DNA from: Paenibacillus whitsoniae
Lineage (GTDB): Bacteria > Bacillota > Bacilli > Paenibacillales > NBRC-103111
Direction of reading: 5' to 3'
DNA: 35,227 nt
NCBI RefSeq assembly: GCF_003955665.1
Contig: NZ_RXHU01000046.1
Coordinates: forward strand, 1-35,227
The notes under the pieces were generated by a model. The model saw only the letters and a program-made list of their open reading frames with translations. It was not told the DNA's origin and made no database searches. Shown piece by piece: positions 14,417-24,543 of this stretch; within the stretch, counting starts at the first letter, position 1, and every line of letters begins with the position of its first letter. The translations under genes were made by a program, and so were the position numbers.

Positions 14417-16657
14417 TTGAATACCTTGACGCTCCCAAATGAACTTAGTCACATATTTTCTCATAAGCAAAAGTCCTACAAAATGGTCTTCATCCTTGCA
14501 CTCCTTACAGAAATGCAGGCTACAGGGCAGAGGGAAGCTTCCCTGAAACACATTAAGCAACGCTTCTTATCACTTCTTCAAGAAAGAGAGTCGAACGGCC
14601 TTTTGGTTGACCAGCCTCCGGAGAAAGCGGGGACGAACTGGGGAAGTATGAACACAACCAATATTCAATCCGTGATCTCCACGCCAATTGCTGCGCTTTC
14701 GACTATTTTGGAGCAAACGAGTGATACCATTGGATTTAAAAAAGCGCTTTACGATTCTTGGCCGCAGGATGTCTTAACCTATCTCTACGATTACGCTCAT
14801 GCTGAACTTGAGTCCTATTATCAGCAGCAGAGTCAAAATTCTTTTTCTCTAAAAGAAGCTCTATCGGATGTATTAACTACATATCTAATGGCGAAAAGAG
14901 AGCCCCTTGCTGGACATCGCCTAGGGAGCTTAATGCGCCAAGCCATTCCAGCGGAGCTAAAGAAGCTTCCATTTATTCACGCTGATCTTAAAATTCAGGG
15001 ATCCATAGGCCAAGGCAATTGGGCGACGATCCCGTGGATCGCTATCATGGATAAGCGACTGACAGAAACTACCCGCCAGGGGGAGTATCTGGTTTATCTT
15101 TTCGCAGAAGATATGAAATCGCTTTATCTTACCTTCATGCAGGGTGTTACAATTCCCGTTGAAACCAAAGGAAGGCCCGCTGCTTATCAATACTTCAAAG
15201 AGAAGGTTCAGGAAATCCGTGAACTACTACCATTAGACGGTATGACGAAGGACGACGCCATTTTCCTAACCACTGGTGGACTTGGCCAAGATTATCAAGT
15301 TTCGACAGTCGCTTATTACCGATACGATGTGGATCATCTTCCAGATGACGAACAGTTGATTGCTGATTTAAGAAATGCTGTGACGAATTACAACGAGTAT
15401 GTGAATCATGTCCTTCATTTCAGAGACGAACATCAGGAGTCGGTTAATGATCAGAATGACGATCAGGAACAAGAATGGGAGGATCAACCTTTTGTGGACC
15501 CATTAACGGTAAGTGAGCGAGTAGCGAAAATTAAAAACTTCATTGCCAATAAAGGATTTATGTACCCGGATCATTGGATCGAGAATTTTTATCTTTCCCT
15601 AAAAGCGAAGCCTTTCGTTATCCTTGCGGGGGTATCCGGGACGGGAAAAACGAAGCTTGTGAAACTTTTTGCTGAGGCGGTGGGGGCCACTGCGCAGAAC
15701 GGTCAGTTTACACTCATTCCAGTCAGACCTGACTGGAGCGATCCCTCGGATCTGCTGGGGTACAAAGACTTATCCGGTGCTTTCCGACCTGGAAAATTAA
15801 CAGAAGTGCTAGTGGAGGCGTCCAAACCTCGCAATCAGCATAAGCCCTATTTTATCTGTTTGGATGAGATGAACTTAGCTAGGGTGGAGCATTATTTCAG
15901 TGACTTCCTAAGTGTTCTTGAGACGAAAGAGTGGCGGGATAGCCGAATCGTGACGACACCTCTCATTCATCAAGATTCTCTGCAACATGAGTCAGATAAG
16001 CAGGTGTTTGGAGATCTATATCTCCCGGATAATGTGTATATTGTTGGCACAGTCAATATGGATGAGACGACACACCCTTTTAGTAAAAAGGTGCTGGACC
16101 GCGCGAACACGATTGAATTTAACTATATTCATTTAGGTCAGTATCCGAGCATTGGCGAGGTGCAAACGACCGAGGATGCAGTTTATCCGCCTAATTCGCT
16201 GCTGCGGAGTGATTACCTGCAATTAGTTGACGTGTATCAGGATTACAAGCTACTAACCGAAGAGACAACGGAGTTATTAGTCAAAATCAACGGCATACTC
16301 GAACAGATTCATTCTCATGTAGGGTTCCGAATTCGGGATGCCGTGTGTTTCTATATGATTTACAATGAACGGTTCAATCTCCTAGGCAAAGATGCAGCGT
16401 TTGATATGCAGCTGCTTCAAAAGATCCTGCCGCGCATTCAAGGCAGCAACCTCTCTGTGAAGACAGCTTTGCTGCAACTAATGCAGATTGCACTCAACCG
16501 GAATATACCGTTAGCCGAGTACAGAGAAGATGCTTCCAAGCTCTATACATCGCAAGAGTTCGTACCTTCTGCCAAATATCCGCAAAGCGCTAGGAAAATT
16601 GCCTTCATGTTACGGAGGTTAGAGGAAGATGGCTTCACCTCATACTGGCTCTCTTAA
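14417..16657 (+). CDS. McrB-like AAA+ restriction ATPase/GTPase with MrcB_N (DUF3578) domain
   Basis: This 746-residue protein couples an N-terminal helical region (1-140), a DUF3578/MrcB_N-like domain (about 145-330, with HADLKIQGSIGQGNWATIPW) and an AAA_5 motor. Walker A is GVSGTGKT near 408-415, the segment RPDWSDPSDLLGY follows, Walker B is ICLDEMN, and the McrB signature TVNMDETTHPFSKKVLDRA is intact. McrB proteins use GTP hydrolysis to translocate DNA and activate the McrC nuclease against modified DNA. The TTG at 14417 has AAGGTG 7 nt upstream and is the only sensible start in frame. It overlaps the McrC-like partner by 29 bp, so the pair is one modification-dependent restriction system. 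Confidence 0.88.
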   Translation: MNTLTLPNELSHIFSHKQKSYKMVFILALLTEMQATGQREASLKHIKQRFLSLLQERESNGLLVDQPPEKAGTNWGSMNTTNIQSVISTPIAALSTILEQTSDTIGFKKALYDSWPQDVLTYLYDYAHAELESYYQQQSQNSFSLKEALSDVLTTYLMAKREPLAGHRLGSLMRQAIPAELKKLPFIHADLKIQGSIGQGNWATIPWIAIMDKRLTETTRQGEYLVYLFAEDMKSLYLTFMQGVTIPVETKGRPAAYQYFKEKVQEIRELLPLDGMTKDDAIFLTTGGLGQDYQVSTVAYYRYDVDHLPDDEQLIADLRNAVTNYNEYVNHVLHFRDEHQESVNDQNDDQEQEWEDQPFVDPLTVSERVAKIKNFIANKGFMYPDHWIENFYLSLKAKPFVILAGVSGTGKTKLVKLFAEAVGATAQNGQFTLIPVRPDWSDPSDLLGYKDLSGAFRPGKLTEVLVEASKPRNQHKPYFICLDEMNLARVEHYFSDFLSVLETKEWRDSRIVTTPLIHQDSLQHESDKQVFGDLYLPDNVYIVGTVNMDETTHPFSKKVLDRANTIEFNYIHLGQYPSIGEVQTTEDAVYPPNSLLRSDYLQLVDVYQDYKLLTEETTELLVKINGILEQIHSHVGFRIRDAVCFYMIYNERFNLLGKDAAFDMQLLQKILPRIQGSNLSVKTALLQLMQIALNRNIPLAEYREDASKLYTSQEFVPSAKYPQSARKIAFMLRRLEEDGFTSYWLS

Positions 16658-19033
16658 TCAGAGCAGGGAATTGCTGAGAGTAGAGACGAATCTATTTAAT
16701 CTATATTTGCAAGGGAAGCCATTCCATCCCACCGTTGAAACGTTGAGTCTGCATCGGAGTGAGAATGAGGAGTGGGTGAATGCTCATTTTCATATAGATC
16801 CGCTGATAGATTCGCTAGAGATCGAGGCTATCTCCGTTTACTCTCACGCTACTAGGGAGATGGTGTCCTGGAGTGCCGGTGACGCGGCAACGCCTATGTT
16901 TTATGAGACTCAGGGCTATGAGATGGTTGTTGAAAAGAAATCAGACATTCCCTTAACCTTTTACCATGAGAATCTTCATGTAAGGCAGGCTGTAAAACCG
17001 CTGGGGAAAATGATTTTATCTGGTGTTCTCAATTTTCAAAATGAAGTCGGATTCACAGAGCTCGAGCTCCGACTAGGTGGAGAGGCAATCTTTCGGCTAC
17101 AGTTGGAGATTTTTCCTTCGAAAATCGATTACAAGAACGACTATCAAATGATTCTTCATGATGTGAATGAGCAAATCTATAATTTGTCTTTCGACTTTTT
17201 GCGGAAGACGTACAATTTAACGGGGTTAAAAGAAACGAATCACCAGAGTTTAACGGAGTATTTTACGATATTGCAGCATGTATTTGCACAGCTGACGCAA
17301 GCCGTTGAGCGGATAAAGCTGGCTCCTCATTCTAAGCTAGAGAGTGAGAATCGTCTTGTCGACGCATCGCGTGTGAAGAAGGCTGGCAAAGAGAACATTG
17401 CTTTTCTAAGCAAGCGTCCTCAATTGTTAGCGAAGGATCCGTCACATGGCATAATAGAAGTAAGTGGTCAACGATATACGCCAACCCATCTTTTGGAGAC
17501 AAAGCGGCATGTTCATTACGATACGGCTGAGAATCGTTTTGTGAAGTGGGTCTTGGTTCGAGTAGGGCAAAAGCTGAAGGACGTTAAAGCACGAGTATTG
17601 CAGAAAGGTCGCGTTGAAGACCCTGAACTGACTAGGAAGATTAACCTGATGATGAATCAGGTTCAGCGGTTGTTGCAGCATGATTTCCTGAACGTTGGGG
17701 AGATGCGGCAGTTTACGATTTCGTTAGTCTTGCAGATGGCCTCTGGCTACCGTGAGGTATATCGCTATTATTTAATGTTGTTAAAGGGTCTATCGATTCA
17801 AAACGATCTCTTCCGTTTATCTATGAAAGATTTGGCGCAGCTCTATGAGTACTGGTGTTTTTTGAAAATTCATCATCTCCTAAGTAAGAAGTATGAGCTG
17901 CTCAAACAAGATATTATTTCTGTAAATCGAAGCGGGTTATTTGTGACTCTGGATAAATCCCAATCAGCGAAGATGGTGTATCGGAACCCGAAGAATGGGG
18001 AGATTTTCACCTTATTTTACAATGCGCTGCCTAAAGGAGATTCGAGCCCAACGCTAGCGCAAAGGCCGGATAATGTTCTAACACTGAAGAAGAATGATGC
18101 CGCGGCTGAGTATAAGTATGTTTTTGATGCTAAATATCGATTAATCCAGGCTATGAGGGTACGCCTTATTACGAAAAGTACCGGATGCCGGGGCCAGAAG
18201 AAGATGACATTAATACGATGCATCGGTATCGGGATGCGATTGTTTTTAATGAGGGGAAAGGCCGGGAATACGAGCGTAGTATGTTTGGCGCCTATGTGCT
18301 GTTTCCTTACCATGATGAGGAGCGGTTCAAGCAGCATAAGTTTTATCGCAGTGTGGAGCTCATTAATATTGGTGCGTTTCCGTTCTTGCCGAACTCAACG
18401 AGCCTTATGGAGAAGTTTTTGGATGAGATTATCATGGATAGTCCCGAAAAAGCCTATGAGCGGTCGACACAGCCGCGTGGAACAAAAGAGTATTATAAGG
18501 ACAAGATGTCTGGTAAGAATGTTTTGGTTGGGGCGTTAAGTAAAGCAGATCAACTGGATGCAGCGTTGAAATTCGGTTTTTATCACACCCCGTTGCGAAA
18601 TATTACGGACCATAAAGTGCTTACACGACTTGAGTATGTGGCGTTATACCAGTCTATTCGTCTGTTTGGTGCGGAGGGCGCTGGGATCACCTGGTATGGG
18701 AAGATCAAGGACTGGAAGGTTGTTCCACGCTCAGCGATTAGGGAGATTCCATCTAGCCGAGGCGCTTTGGACGAGCTTTATGTGCGGTTTGAGGTGGAGT
18801 CGTGGGTGAAAAGGGCGGAACCGATTATGCCAGCGGGGCATGGGATTTATCGGATTTTGTATACCACTGATTACATGTTTAATCGGGCGAAGGAAGTGTC
18901 AGAGCTTCGTCTTGAGACGGAAGAAGAACTAAGAGAGTGGCGCGAGAAGCGGCGTGCTGGAAAGGTTCGTGTGGCATTAGATCGGGAGCACGTGGATCTG
19001 GGTAGTGCTGTTGTGGGGATTGAGGTGGAATAG
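16629..19033 (+). pseudogene. McrC-like DUF2357 nuclease, frameshifted at the active site
   Basis: The partner of the McrB-like protein would be about 801 residues. It has a DUF2357 region (about 60-330) and a DUF524-type PD-(D/E)XK nuclease domain: RPDNV near residue 479 and FDAKYR near 499. Right after DAKYR the frame breaks. The first frame runs on to a meaningless tail ending at 18539, while PGYEGTPYYEKYR then MPGPEEDDINTMHRYRDAI continues in another frame to 19033. Adding one base after CGA at about 18140 gives FDAKYRINPGYEG and restores the domain. Both halves are otherwise undamaged, so the loss is recent, an assembly error, or phase variation. As read, the nuclease is probably inactive. 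Confidence 0.85.
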
Positions 19034-19051
19034 GGGGGAGCGAGTGTAAGT

Positions 19052-19384
19052 ATGGACGCAATAACAAAGAAAATTATTGAATTTCGCGATGAACGTGATT
19101 GGAAACAATTTCATAACGCTAAGGATTTAGCAATATCGCTAACGCTTGAAGCTAGCGAATTACTTGAGAATTTTCAGTGGAAATCAAGTGAAGATGCGAT
19201 CAACAAGAACATGGATCAAATCCAGGATGAGCTTGCGGATGTTCTTATTTATGCCCTAATGCTTGCGCATGATTTAGAGATAGATGCCGAAAAAGCAATA
19301 TTACAAAAATTAAAGAAGAATGCTGAGAAGTATCCCGTTGATAAATTCAAAGGTACATCTAAAAAATATACTGAGGGAGAATAG
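19052..19384 (+). CDS. MazG-like nucleotide pyrophosphohydrolase
   Basis: This 110-residue protein is an all-alpha NTP pyrophosphohydrolase of the MazG/RS21-C6 type. Its metal-binding motifs are LTLEASELLE (residues about 31-40) and DELADVLIYAL (about 58-68), and it ends KLKKNAEKYPVDK, a family hallmark. Such enzymes hydrolyse (d)NTPs to the monophosphate and PPi; in defence islands they may deplete nucleotides. GGGGGGAG precedes the ATG. It follows the McrC-like gene by 18 bp and precedes the DUF2075 gene by 13 bp, so it is in the same transcript. Which neighbour it serves is unknown; the DUF2075 protein is my preferred partner. Confidence 0.85.
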   Translation: MDAITKKIIEFRDERDWKQFHNAKDLAISLTLEASELLENFQWKSSEDAINKNMDQIQDELADVLIYALMLAHDLEIDAEKAILQKLKKNAEKYPVDKFKGTSKKYTEGE

Positions 19385-19397
19385 AGGGCATTATTCT

Positions 19398-21362
19398 ATG
19401 ATTATTTATGAAGCTACCAAAGAAGAGTTTATGAATCATGTGACTGAGGACAGTATTGCGGTAAGAATTCATAATGTATTAGTAGAAAAAATCGGTGGAA
19501 CTTCTGCTAGTGAAATTAACTCTTGGAATAATTCAATGAATTACATGTATAAAGTTTTAAATACGACAAACATTCCAGATGATATTACAATTGCAATTGA
19601 ATATAAAGTGCCAGCTAACTCTAGGAGAATAGATTTCATACTCACTGGACTTGATGCAGATAACCAGAGTTCAGTCATCATTATTGAGTTAAAACAATGG
19701 CAGAATTTAAGTAGTGTTGATAAAAAGGATGGCATTGTGCAAACGTACCTTGGTCGCCGCTTAAGGGAAACGACACATCCATCCTATCAGGCCTGGTCCT
19801 ATGCCAAGTTAATAACAGAATATAATGAGTCGGTAAGGAATGAACAAATCTCTATTTACCCTTGTGCTTATTTGCATAATTATGTGAAGCCAACCAATGA
19901 TCCGCTAACAAATGAGCAGTACGAAAAATATGTTACAGAAGCCCCGATTTTTACCAAGGGGGATGCTTTAAAACTAAGGGCGTTTATTTCACTTTATATC
20001 AAGAAGAGTGATCGAAAGAAACTGTTGTATCTTATTGAACACGGGAAAATTAAGCCATCAAAATCACTTCAAGACGCCTTAGTAGGAATGCTAGATGGCA
20101 ACGATGAATTTACGATGATTGATGAGCAAAAAGTCGTCTATGAAACAGCTATTCAAATGGCTATCGCAGCTCAAAATAGCAATAAGAAACAAGTACTTAT
20201 AGTTGAGGGAGGACCGGGAACAGGCAAATCAGTGCTTGGAATTAACCTTTTTGTGGAGCTAACTTCAAGGGATCTCCTATGTCAATATGTGACTAAAAAC
20301 AGGGCTCCTAGAGATGTGTACACCAAAAAACTTCAAGCAAATCATAAAAAATCATATATTAACAATATGTTTAAGGGATCTGGTGTGTATTATGAGTCAT
20401 TGTATAATGAACTTGATGTATTAATCGTCGATGAAGCTCATAGACTGAATGAAAAGTCAGGTCTATTTAAAAATAAAGGCGAAAATCAAATGAAAGAAAT
20501 CATTCATGCTTCAAAGTTTTCCGTCTTTTTTATAGATGAGTATCAAAAGATTTCAATTCACGATATTGGCAATAAGGAACAAATTAAAAGATTTGCCACA
20601 GAGTATGATGCAGAAATAATTGAGATGGAATTAGAATCTCAATTCCGATGCAATGGCTCAGATGGATATTTAGCATGGCTAGATGATGTATTAGGCATTC
20701 GAGAAACAGCAAATTTTGATGGTTTTGATTTTGAGTATGATTTTCAAATATTTGATGATCCTAATGAACTAAGAAGACAAATAATTGAGAAGAATCGAAT
20801 TGATAATAAAGCAAGAATTGTTGCAGGTTACTGTTGGGATTGGATATCTAATGGGAAAAGTAACAGTAATATTCATGATATTGCTATATCAGAGCATAAT
20901 TTTTATATGAGTTGGAACTTAGACAATACGACAACGTGGGCAATTGATCCAGGATCGGTGGAACAAGCGGGCTGCATTCATACTTCACAGGGGCTTGAAT
21001 TTAATTATGTTGGAGTCATTGTTGGTGAAGACTTACGGTATGTGAATGGAACATTATTAACGGATCCGTTTAAGCGGGCAAAGACGGATAAGTCACTTTC
21101 AGGTTTTAAGAAAATGTACAAGGAAGATAGAGACAGTGCAATAAGAATGGCGGATCAGATTATAAAGAATACGTATCGTACTTTAATGACTAGAGGGCAA
21201 AAGGGATGCTACGTTTACTGTATGGATCCAGAAATGAAGGCATATTTGAGCCAGAGGATGAAGAAAAAGCAAGAGTTTGTATACATGCCTTACTCGGATG
21301 GTCTTTTGCTTGCTGCTGAAGAAGCTACTGGGTATCAGTTAAAAGATTATGAAGGAAATTAA
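19398..21362 (+). CDS. DUF2075 helicase with N-terminal nuclease-like domain
   Basis: This 654-residue protein has two parts. Residues about 60-110 hold a restriction-like core, SRRIDFILTG followed by VIIIELKQWQ (Asp, Glu-x-Lys). From about 265 on is a DUF2075 P-loop helicase: Walker A GGPGTGKS near 271, Walker B LIVDEAHR near 342, the sensor-like FFIDEYQ, ELESQFRCNG, and the C-terminal IHTSQGLEFNYVGV and LMTRGQKGC motifs. DUF2075 is related to Schlafen-type helicases. The ATG at 19398 is preferred because AGAGGG lies about 10 nt upstream and an earlier in-frame start would overlap the MazG gene. A terminator follows. It may act with the MazG-like enzyme. Confidence 0.85.
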   Translation: MIIYEATKEEFMNHVTEDSIAVRIHNVLVEKIGGTSASEINSWNNSMNYMYKVLNTTNIPDDITIAIEYKVPANSRRIDFILTGLDADNQSSVIIIELKQWQNLSSVDKKDGIVQTYLGRRLRETTHPSYQAWSYAKLITEYNESVRNEQISIYPCAYLHNYVKPTNDPLTNEQYEKYVTEAPIFTKGDALKLRAFISLYIKKSDRKKLLYLIEHGKIKPSKSLQDALVGMLDGNDEFTMIDEQKVVYETAIQMAIAAQNSNKKQVLIVEGGPGTGKSVLGINLFVELTSRDLLCQYVTKNRAPRDVYTKKLQANHKKSYINNMFKGSGVYYESLYNELDVLIVDEAHRLNEKSGLFKNKGENQMKEIIHASKFSVFFIDEYQKISIHDIGNKEQIKRFATEYDAEIIEMELESQFRCNGSDGYLAWLDDVLGIRETANFDGFDFEYDFQIFDDPNELRRQIIEKNRIDNKARIVAGYCWDWISNGKSNSNIHDIAISEHNFYMSWNLDNTTTWAIDPGSVEQAGCIHTSQGLEFNYVGVIVGEDLRYVNGTLLTDPFKRAKTDKSLSGFKKMYKEDRDSAIRMADQIIKNTYRTLMTRGQKGCYVYCMDPEMKAYLSQRMKKKQEFVYMPYSDGLLLAAEEATGYQLKDYEGN

Positions 21363-21376
21363 ATAGTTTTTAAACA

Positions 21377-21412
21377 AAAAGATCATCTGGATTTCAGGTG
21401 ATCTTTTGTTTT
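21377..21412 (+). terminator. Terminator of the McrBC/MazG/DUF2075 operon
   Basis: AAAAGATCATCTG pairs with CAGGTGATCTTTT (one G-U) around a 5 nt loop, followed by GTTTTG. It separates the operon from the next helicase gene. Confidence 0.85.
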
Positions 21413-21536
21413 GCAACGTTTTGTCAATTTTTTGAAGATATTGGAGAAAAAAAGGGATATTAAATTTAGTTGTGGAATTAAACGTAATATTACTAGGATA
21501 TTTTTACCAATACATTGAAAAGGGATTTGGCCATAT

Positions 21537-24299
21537 ATGGATTCGCAAAAATACTTAATCTTAATTGATGATGAAGATAAGACATCAGGAATCGAATATT
21601 ATATTGATGATGATTCGAGAGTTAAAGTAAAGTACCAAGGTAAGAGTAAGGAGTATACCTATACTAAAGAAAGAATTACTGTTTTAGAAAATCCATTTCA
21701 ATTGGACATTTCGGATAAATCTCTTTATTACAAAGATAGCCAGCTATTTGATATCAAGGAAGTGTTAATTTTCGGTGAAAAAGCTAAGGTCATATTCAAA
21801 GCTGGTCACTCACAAGTATTTAATTATAGAAATATTGTAGTAGATAGTTCAAATCGTGGACCTACTAAATTTCAGAGGCTGTTGCAGAACTGGTCCGATA
21901 TTGCACAATATACGAAAACTGATGACGAGAAGGATGCCTTCTTAATGAAAGAATTTGCTAAACTAAATTATATAGATCCCCAAAGTGTGTTGTTCAGCTA
22001 TATGAGCGAGAGCAGAATAAAAATTGAGCATTCTCCTGTTAGAGATACTATATTCCCATTTAGGTTTAATTTAAGCCAGAAAAAAGCCCTTGAAAATGCT
22101 TTGGAAAGTAACCTGTCTGTCATTGAGGGCCCACCTGGTACTGGGAAAACACAAACCATTCTTAATATCATAGCCAATCTAGTGCTTTTGAATAAAACAG
22201 TTGCTGTAGTATCTGGAAACAACGCAGCCGTTCAGAACGTTAAGGACAAATTAGTTAAGGATGGCTATGAGTTTATTGTAGCCTCATTAGGAAAAAGCGA
22301 TAATAAGAAGAAGTTTTTTAAGGAAATGCCTGCATATAATAATTTAAGCTGGGAAAGCGATATTGAAGAGTTGGAGTTAGTCACGACAATAAGAGAATTA
22401 AATGATCGAATTAATCATTTGCTTGAACTAAATAATAAGAAAGCGATATTAAAGCAAAAGCTGTCTGCCTACCAATTGGAACAAGAGCATTTTGAGAGTT
22501 ACTACAGTAATCAAAACATTGAATCTATTCATAAACTTCCATTCTACCGCAAGACCCCAGAAGGTATCATATCTTTTTTGGCTGATCATCATATAGCAGT
22601 AGAAAAAGGGAATTCAGAGCAAATATTTTATAAATTAAAACTGCTATGGAAGCATGGTTTTACGGATTTCAAAGCATTAAAGGAACAAGAAGTCGGCTAC
22701 ATCATCAACTTGCAGAAATATTACTATAGGTTAAAAATAGAAAAGATAGAGCATGAAATCGCTTCTTTTCAAAAGGATTTAGATGAAGGCTCTTTTGAAC
22801 CGTTGCTGAAGCGACATGAGGAATTGTCTATTAAGCTTTTTAGACATAAATTGAATCAGAAATATTCAAATATTAAGCAACTGAATATGAATGAAATATC
22901 ATATAGAAACAAAGGAAACTTTGAAGATTTTATTGCGCACTTTCCAGTAATTTTGAGCACAACACATTCGTTAAGAAATTGTATTCCTGAGGGCTTTCTT
23001 TTCGATTATGTAATCATTGATGAATCTTCACAAGTAGATTTGCTCACAGGTGTTCTAGCTTTATCATGTTGTAAGAATGCTATCATAGTAGGAGATATGA
23101 AACAACTCCCACAAATCGTTGATATGGACATTAAGCAGAAAATTACCTCTGATAACGTAGAGGAGCACTATGATTATTTTAAGCATAATGTCCTGTCATC
23201 GGTGATGAAAGTTTTCGGAAACGCATTACCAAGAGAGTTGCTGAAGGAACATTACAGATGTCATCCTCAGATAATAAATTTCTGCAATAAGAAGTATTAT
23301 AACGAGGAGCTAATTCCCTTTACTTATGAGAATGAGAGTCAAAGCCCACTAGTCCTTATTCGCACGGAAAAAGGAAATCACATGAGAAGGGTAACTCGCG
23401 GCGCAGATAAAGGTAATCTTAATCAGAGAGAGTTAGACGCTATCATACAATTTTTAGAGAATCCAGAGAGACGTGTAGAAAATGCGGATGATATTGGGTT
23501 TGCTTCACCCTATCGCAAACAAGTAAAGACAGCTGTTTCACTACTGGATTCACATATTGAAGCGGATACAGTACACAAGTATCAGGGCAGAGAAAAGTCA
23601 GTCATGCTTCTTTCTACTGTTCTGGACCATTCATATATGGGTAAATTTGGCATTCCGTTTGTCGATGATCCTTGCATAATCAATGTTGCTGTTTCAAGGG
23701 CTAGAGACCAATTCATCCTTGTTACTGATCACTCTTTGTTTGAAAAAGAAAGCAGGGAAGTCAGTGATTTAATCCGATACATGGAATACAATGCACTGGA
23801 TGAAAACATTATTCAAAGTGATGTTATTTCTGTTTTTGACTTGTTATACAAGGATTTTTCAGAGAAACTGATAGACTTACAAAGCAGATTATTAAATATC
23901 TCAAGATTCAAATCAGAGAATATTATGTGGACTTGTATTCAAGATTTATTACTTAATGTAGAGTACAAATGCTTTAAAGCGGGGACGCAAGTATTGTTGA
24001 AAAATCTATTTAGTGATACGGACCTACTTACGGATAGAGAAAAAAGTTATATAAAACATAATGCTTCTGTTGATTTTGTTATCTATCACACTTTGAATAA
24101 TAAACCTGTCCTTCTTATTGAGGTTGATGGGTTTGCATCCCATGCCAATAATCCTGAACAGTTAAAAAGAGACGAATTGAAAGAAAGTATTATAAAGAAA
24201 CATAATGTTTCTTTTATTAGATTTCCAACGACTGGAAGCGGTGAGATAGAGAAGCTTAGATTAAAATTTAAAGAGGTAAAGGACAGCATTTATGCATAA
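21537..24299 (+). CDS. SF1 helicase (UPF1/Dna2-like) with C-terminal DUF2726 nuclease domain
   Basis: This 920-residue protein has an N-terminal beta-rich region (1-110), a superfamily 1 helicase split by a coiled insertion (about 270-440), and a C-terminal DUF2726 domain. Motifs seen: Q-like NLSQKKALENAL, Walker A EGPPGTGKT near 198, Walker B YVIIDESSQVD near 492, GDMKQLPQI, HYRCHP, DTVHKYQGREK and NVAVSRARDQ. The end, SVDFVIYHTLNN, LIEVDGFASH and FIRFPTTG, is DUF2726, a PD-(D/E)XK-like nuclease domain with Asp and Glu-x-Asp. Helicase-nuclease fusions like this are recurrent in defence islands. A weak AAGGGA lies before the ATG. It has its own 174 bp upstream region and so its own promoter. 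Confidence 0.87.
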   Translation: MDSQKYLILIDDEDKTSGIEYYIDDDSRVKVKYQGKSKEYTYTKERITVLENPFQLDISDKSLYYKDSQLFDIKEVLIFGEKAKVIFKAGHSQVFNYRNIVVDSSNRGPTKFQRLLQNWSDIAQYTKTDDEKDAFLMKEFAKLNYIDPQSVLFSYMSESRIKIEHSPVRDTIFPFRFNLSQKKALENALESNLSVIEGPPGTGKTQTILNIIANLVLLNKTVAVVSGNNAAVQNVKDKLVKDGYEFIVASLGKSDNKKKFFKEMPAYNNLSWESDIEELELVTTIRELNDRINHLLELNNKKAILKQKLSAYQLEQEHFESYYSNQNIESIHKLPFYRKTPEGIISFLADHHIAVEKGNSEQIFYKLKLLWKHGFTDFKALKEQEVGYIINLQKYYYRLKIEKIEHEIASFQKDLDEGSFEPLLKRHEELSIKLFRHKLNQKYSNIKQLNMNEISYRNKGNFEDFIAHFPVILSTTHSLRNCIPEGFLFDYVIIDESSQVDLLTGVLALSCCKNAIIVGDMKQLPQIVDMDIKQKITSDNVEEHYDYFKHNVLSSVMKVFGNALPRELLKEHYRCHPQIINFCNKKYYNEELIPFTYENESQSPLVLIRTEKGNHMRRVTRGADKGNLNQRELDAIIQFLENPERRVENADDIGFASPYRKQVKTAVSLLDSHIEADTVHKYQGREKSVMLLSTVLDHSYMGKFGIPFVDDPCIINVAVSRARDQFILVTDHSLFEKESREVSDLIRYMEYNALDENIIQSDVISVFDLLYKDFSEKLIDLQSRLLNISRFKSENIMWTCIQDLLLNVEYKCFKAGTQVLLKNLFSDTDLLTDREKSYIKHNASVDFVIYHTLNNKPVLLIEVDGFASHANNPEQLKRDELKESIIKKHNVSFIRFPTTGSGEIEKLRLKFKEVKDSIYA

Positions 24300-24362
24300 T
24301 CTATTTGTTTTTCTAGTTCGACTAGCTTGATAGAATTTCTTAGAGAAGTCACACTAACCCAA

Positions 24363-24515
24363 AGAATCCGCCTCTGCCGAGACTTCATCGACATCTTGCT
24401 TGAATACGTCTCGCACAACGCGGATCAGATCCATGTCCTCACGGCAGAGGTCGGCGCGCCCAGCCACAGATACGGTCACTAGGGCAACCTGACCGCGTTC
24501 AACCTCACTGCCTAA
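24363..24515 (+). pseudogene. TetR-type C-terminal fragment
   Basis: The plus strand reads RDFIDILLEYVSHNADQ then IHVLTAEVGAPSH and a TAG, followed in frame by GNLTAFNLTA and TAA. The pattern LLEYV..N....VL..E.G.P is the C-terminal signature of many Firmicute TetR regulators. There is no DNA-binding half and no start, and the GC content is much higher than in the helicase gene before it. The opposite strand is also open, so the identification is tentative. Confidence 0.4.
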
Positions 24516-24543
24516 ATGAAAAAGCCGCCCGTCGCATCGACAG

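Noticed and set aside
24363..24515. Minus-strand frame opposite the TetR fragment
   Set aside because: It is open but lacks a family signature; the plus-strand LLEYV..N....VL..E.G.P pattern is more specific.
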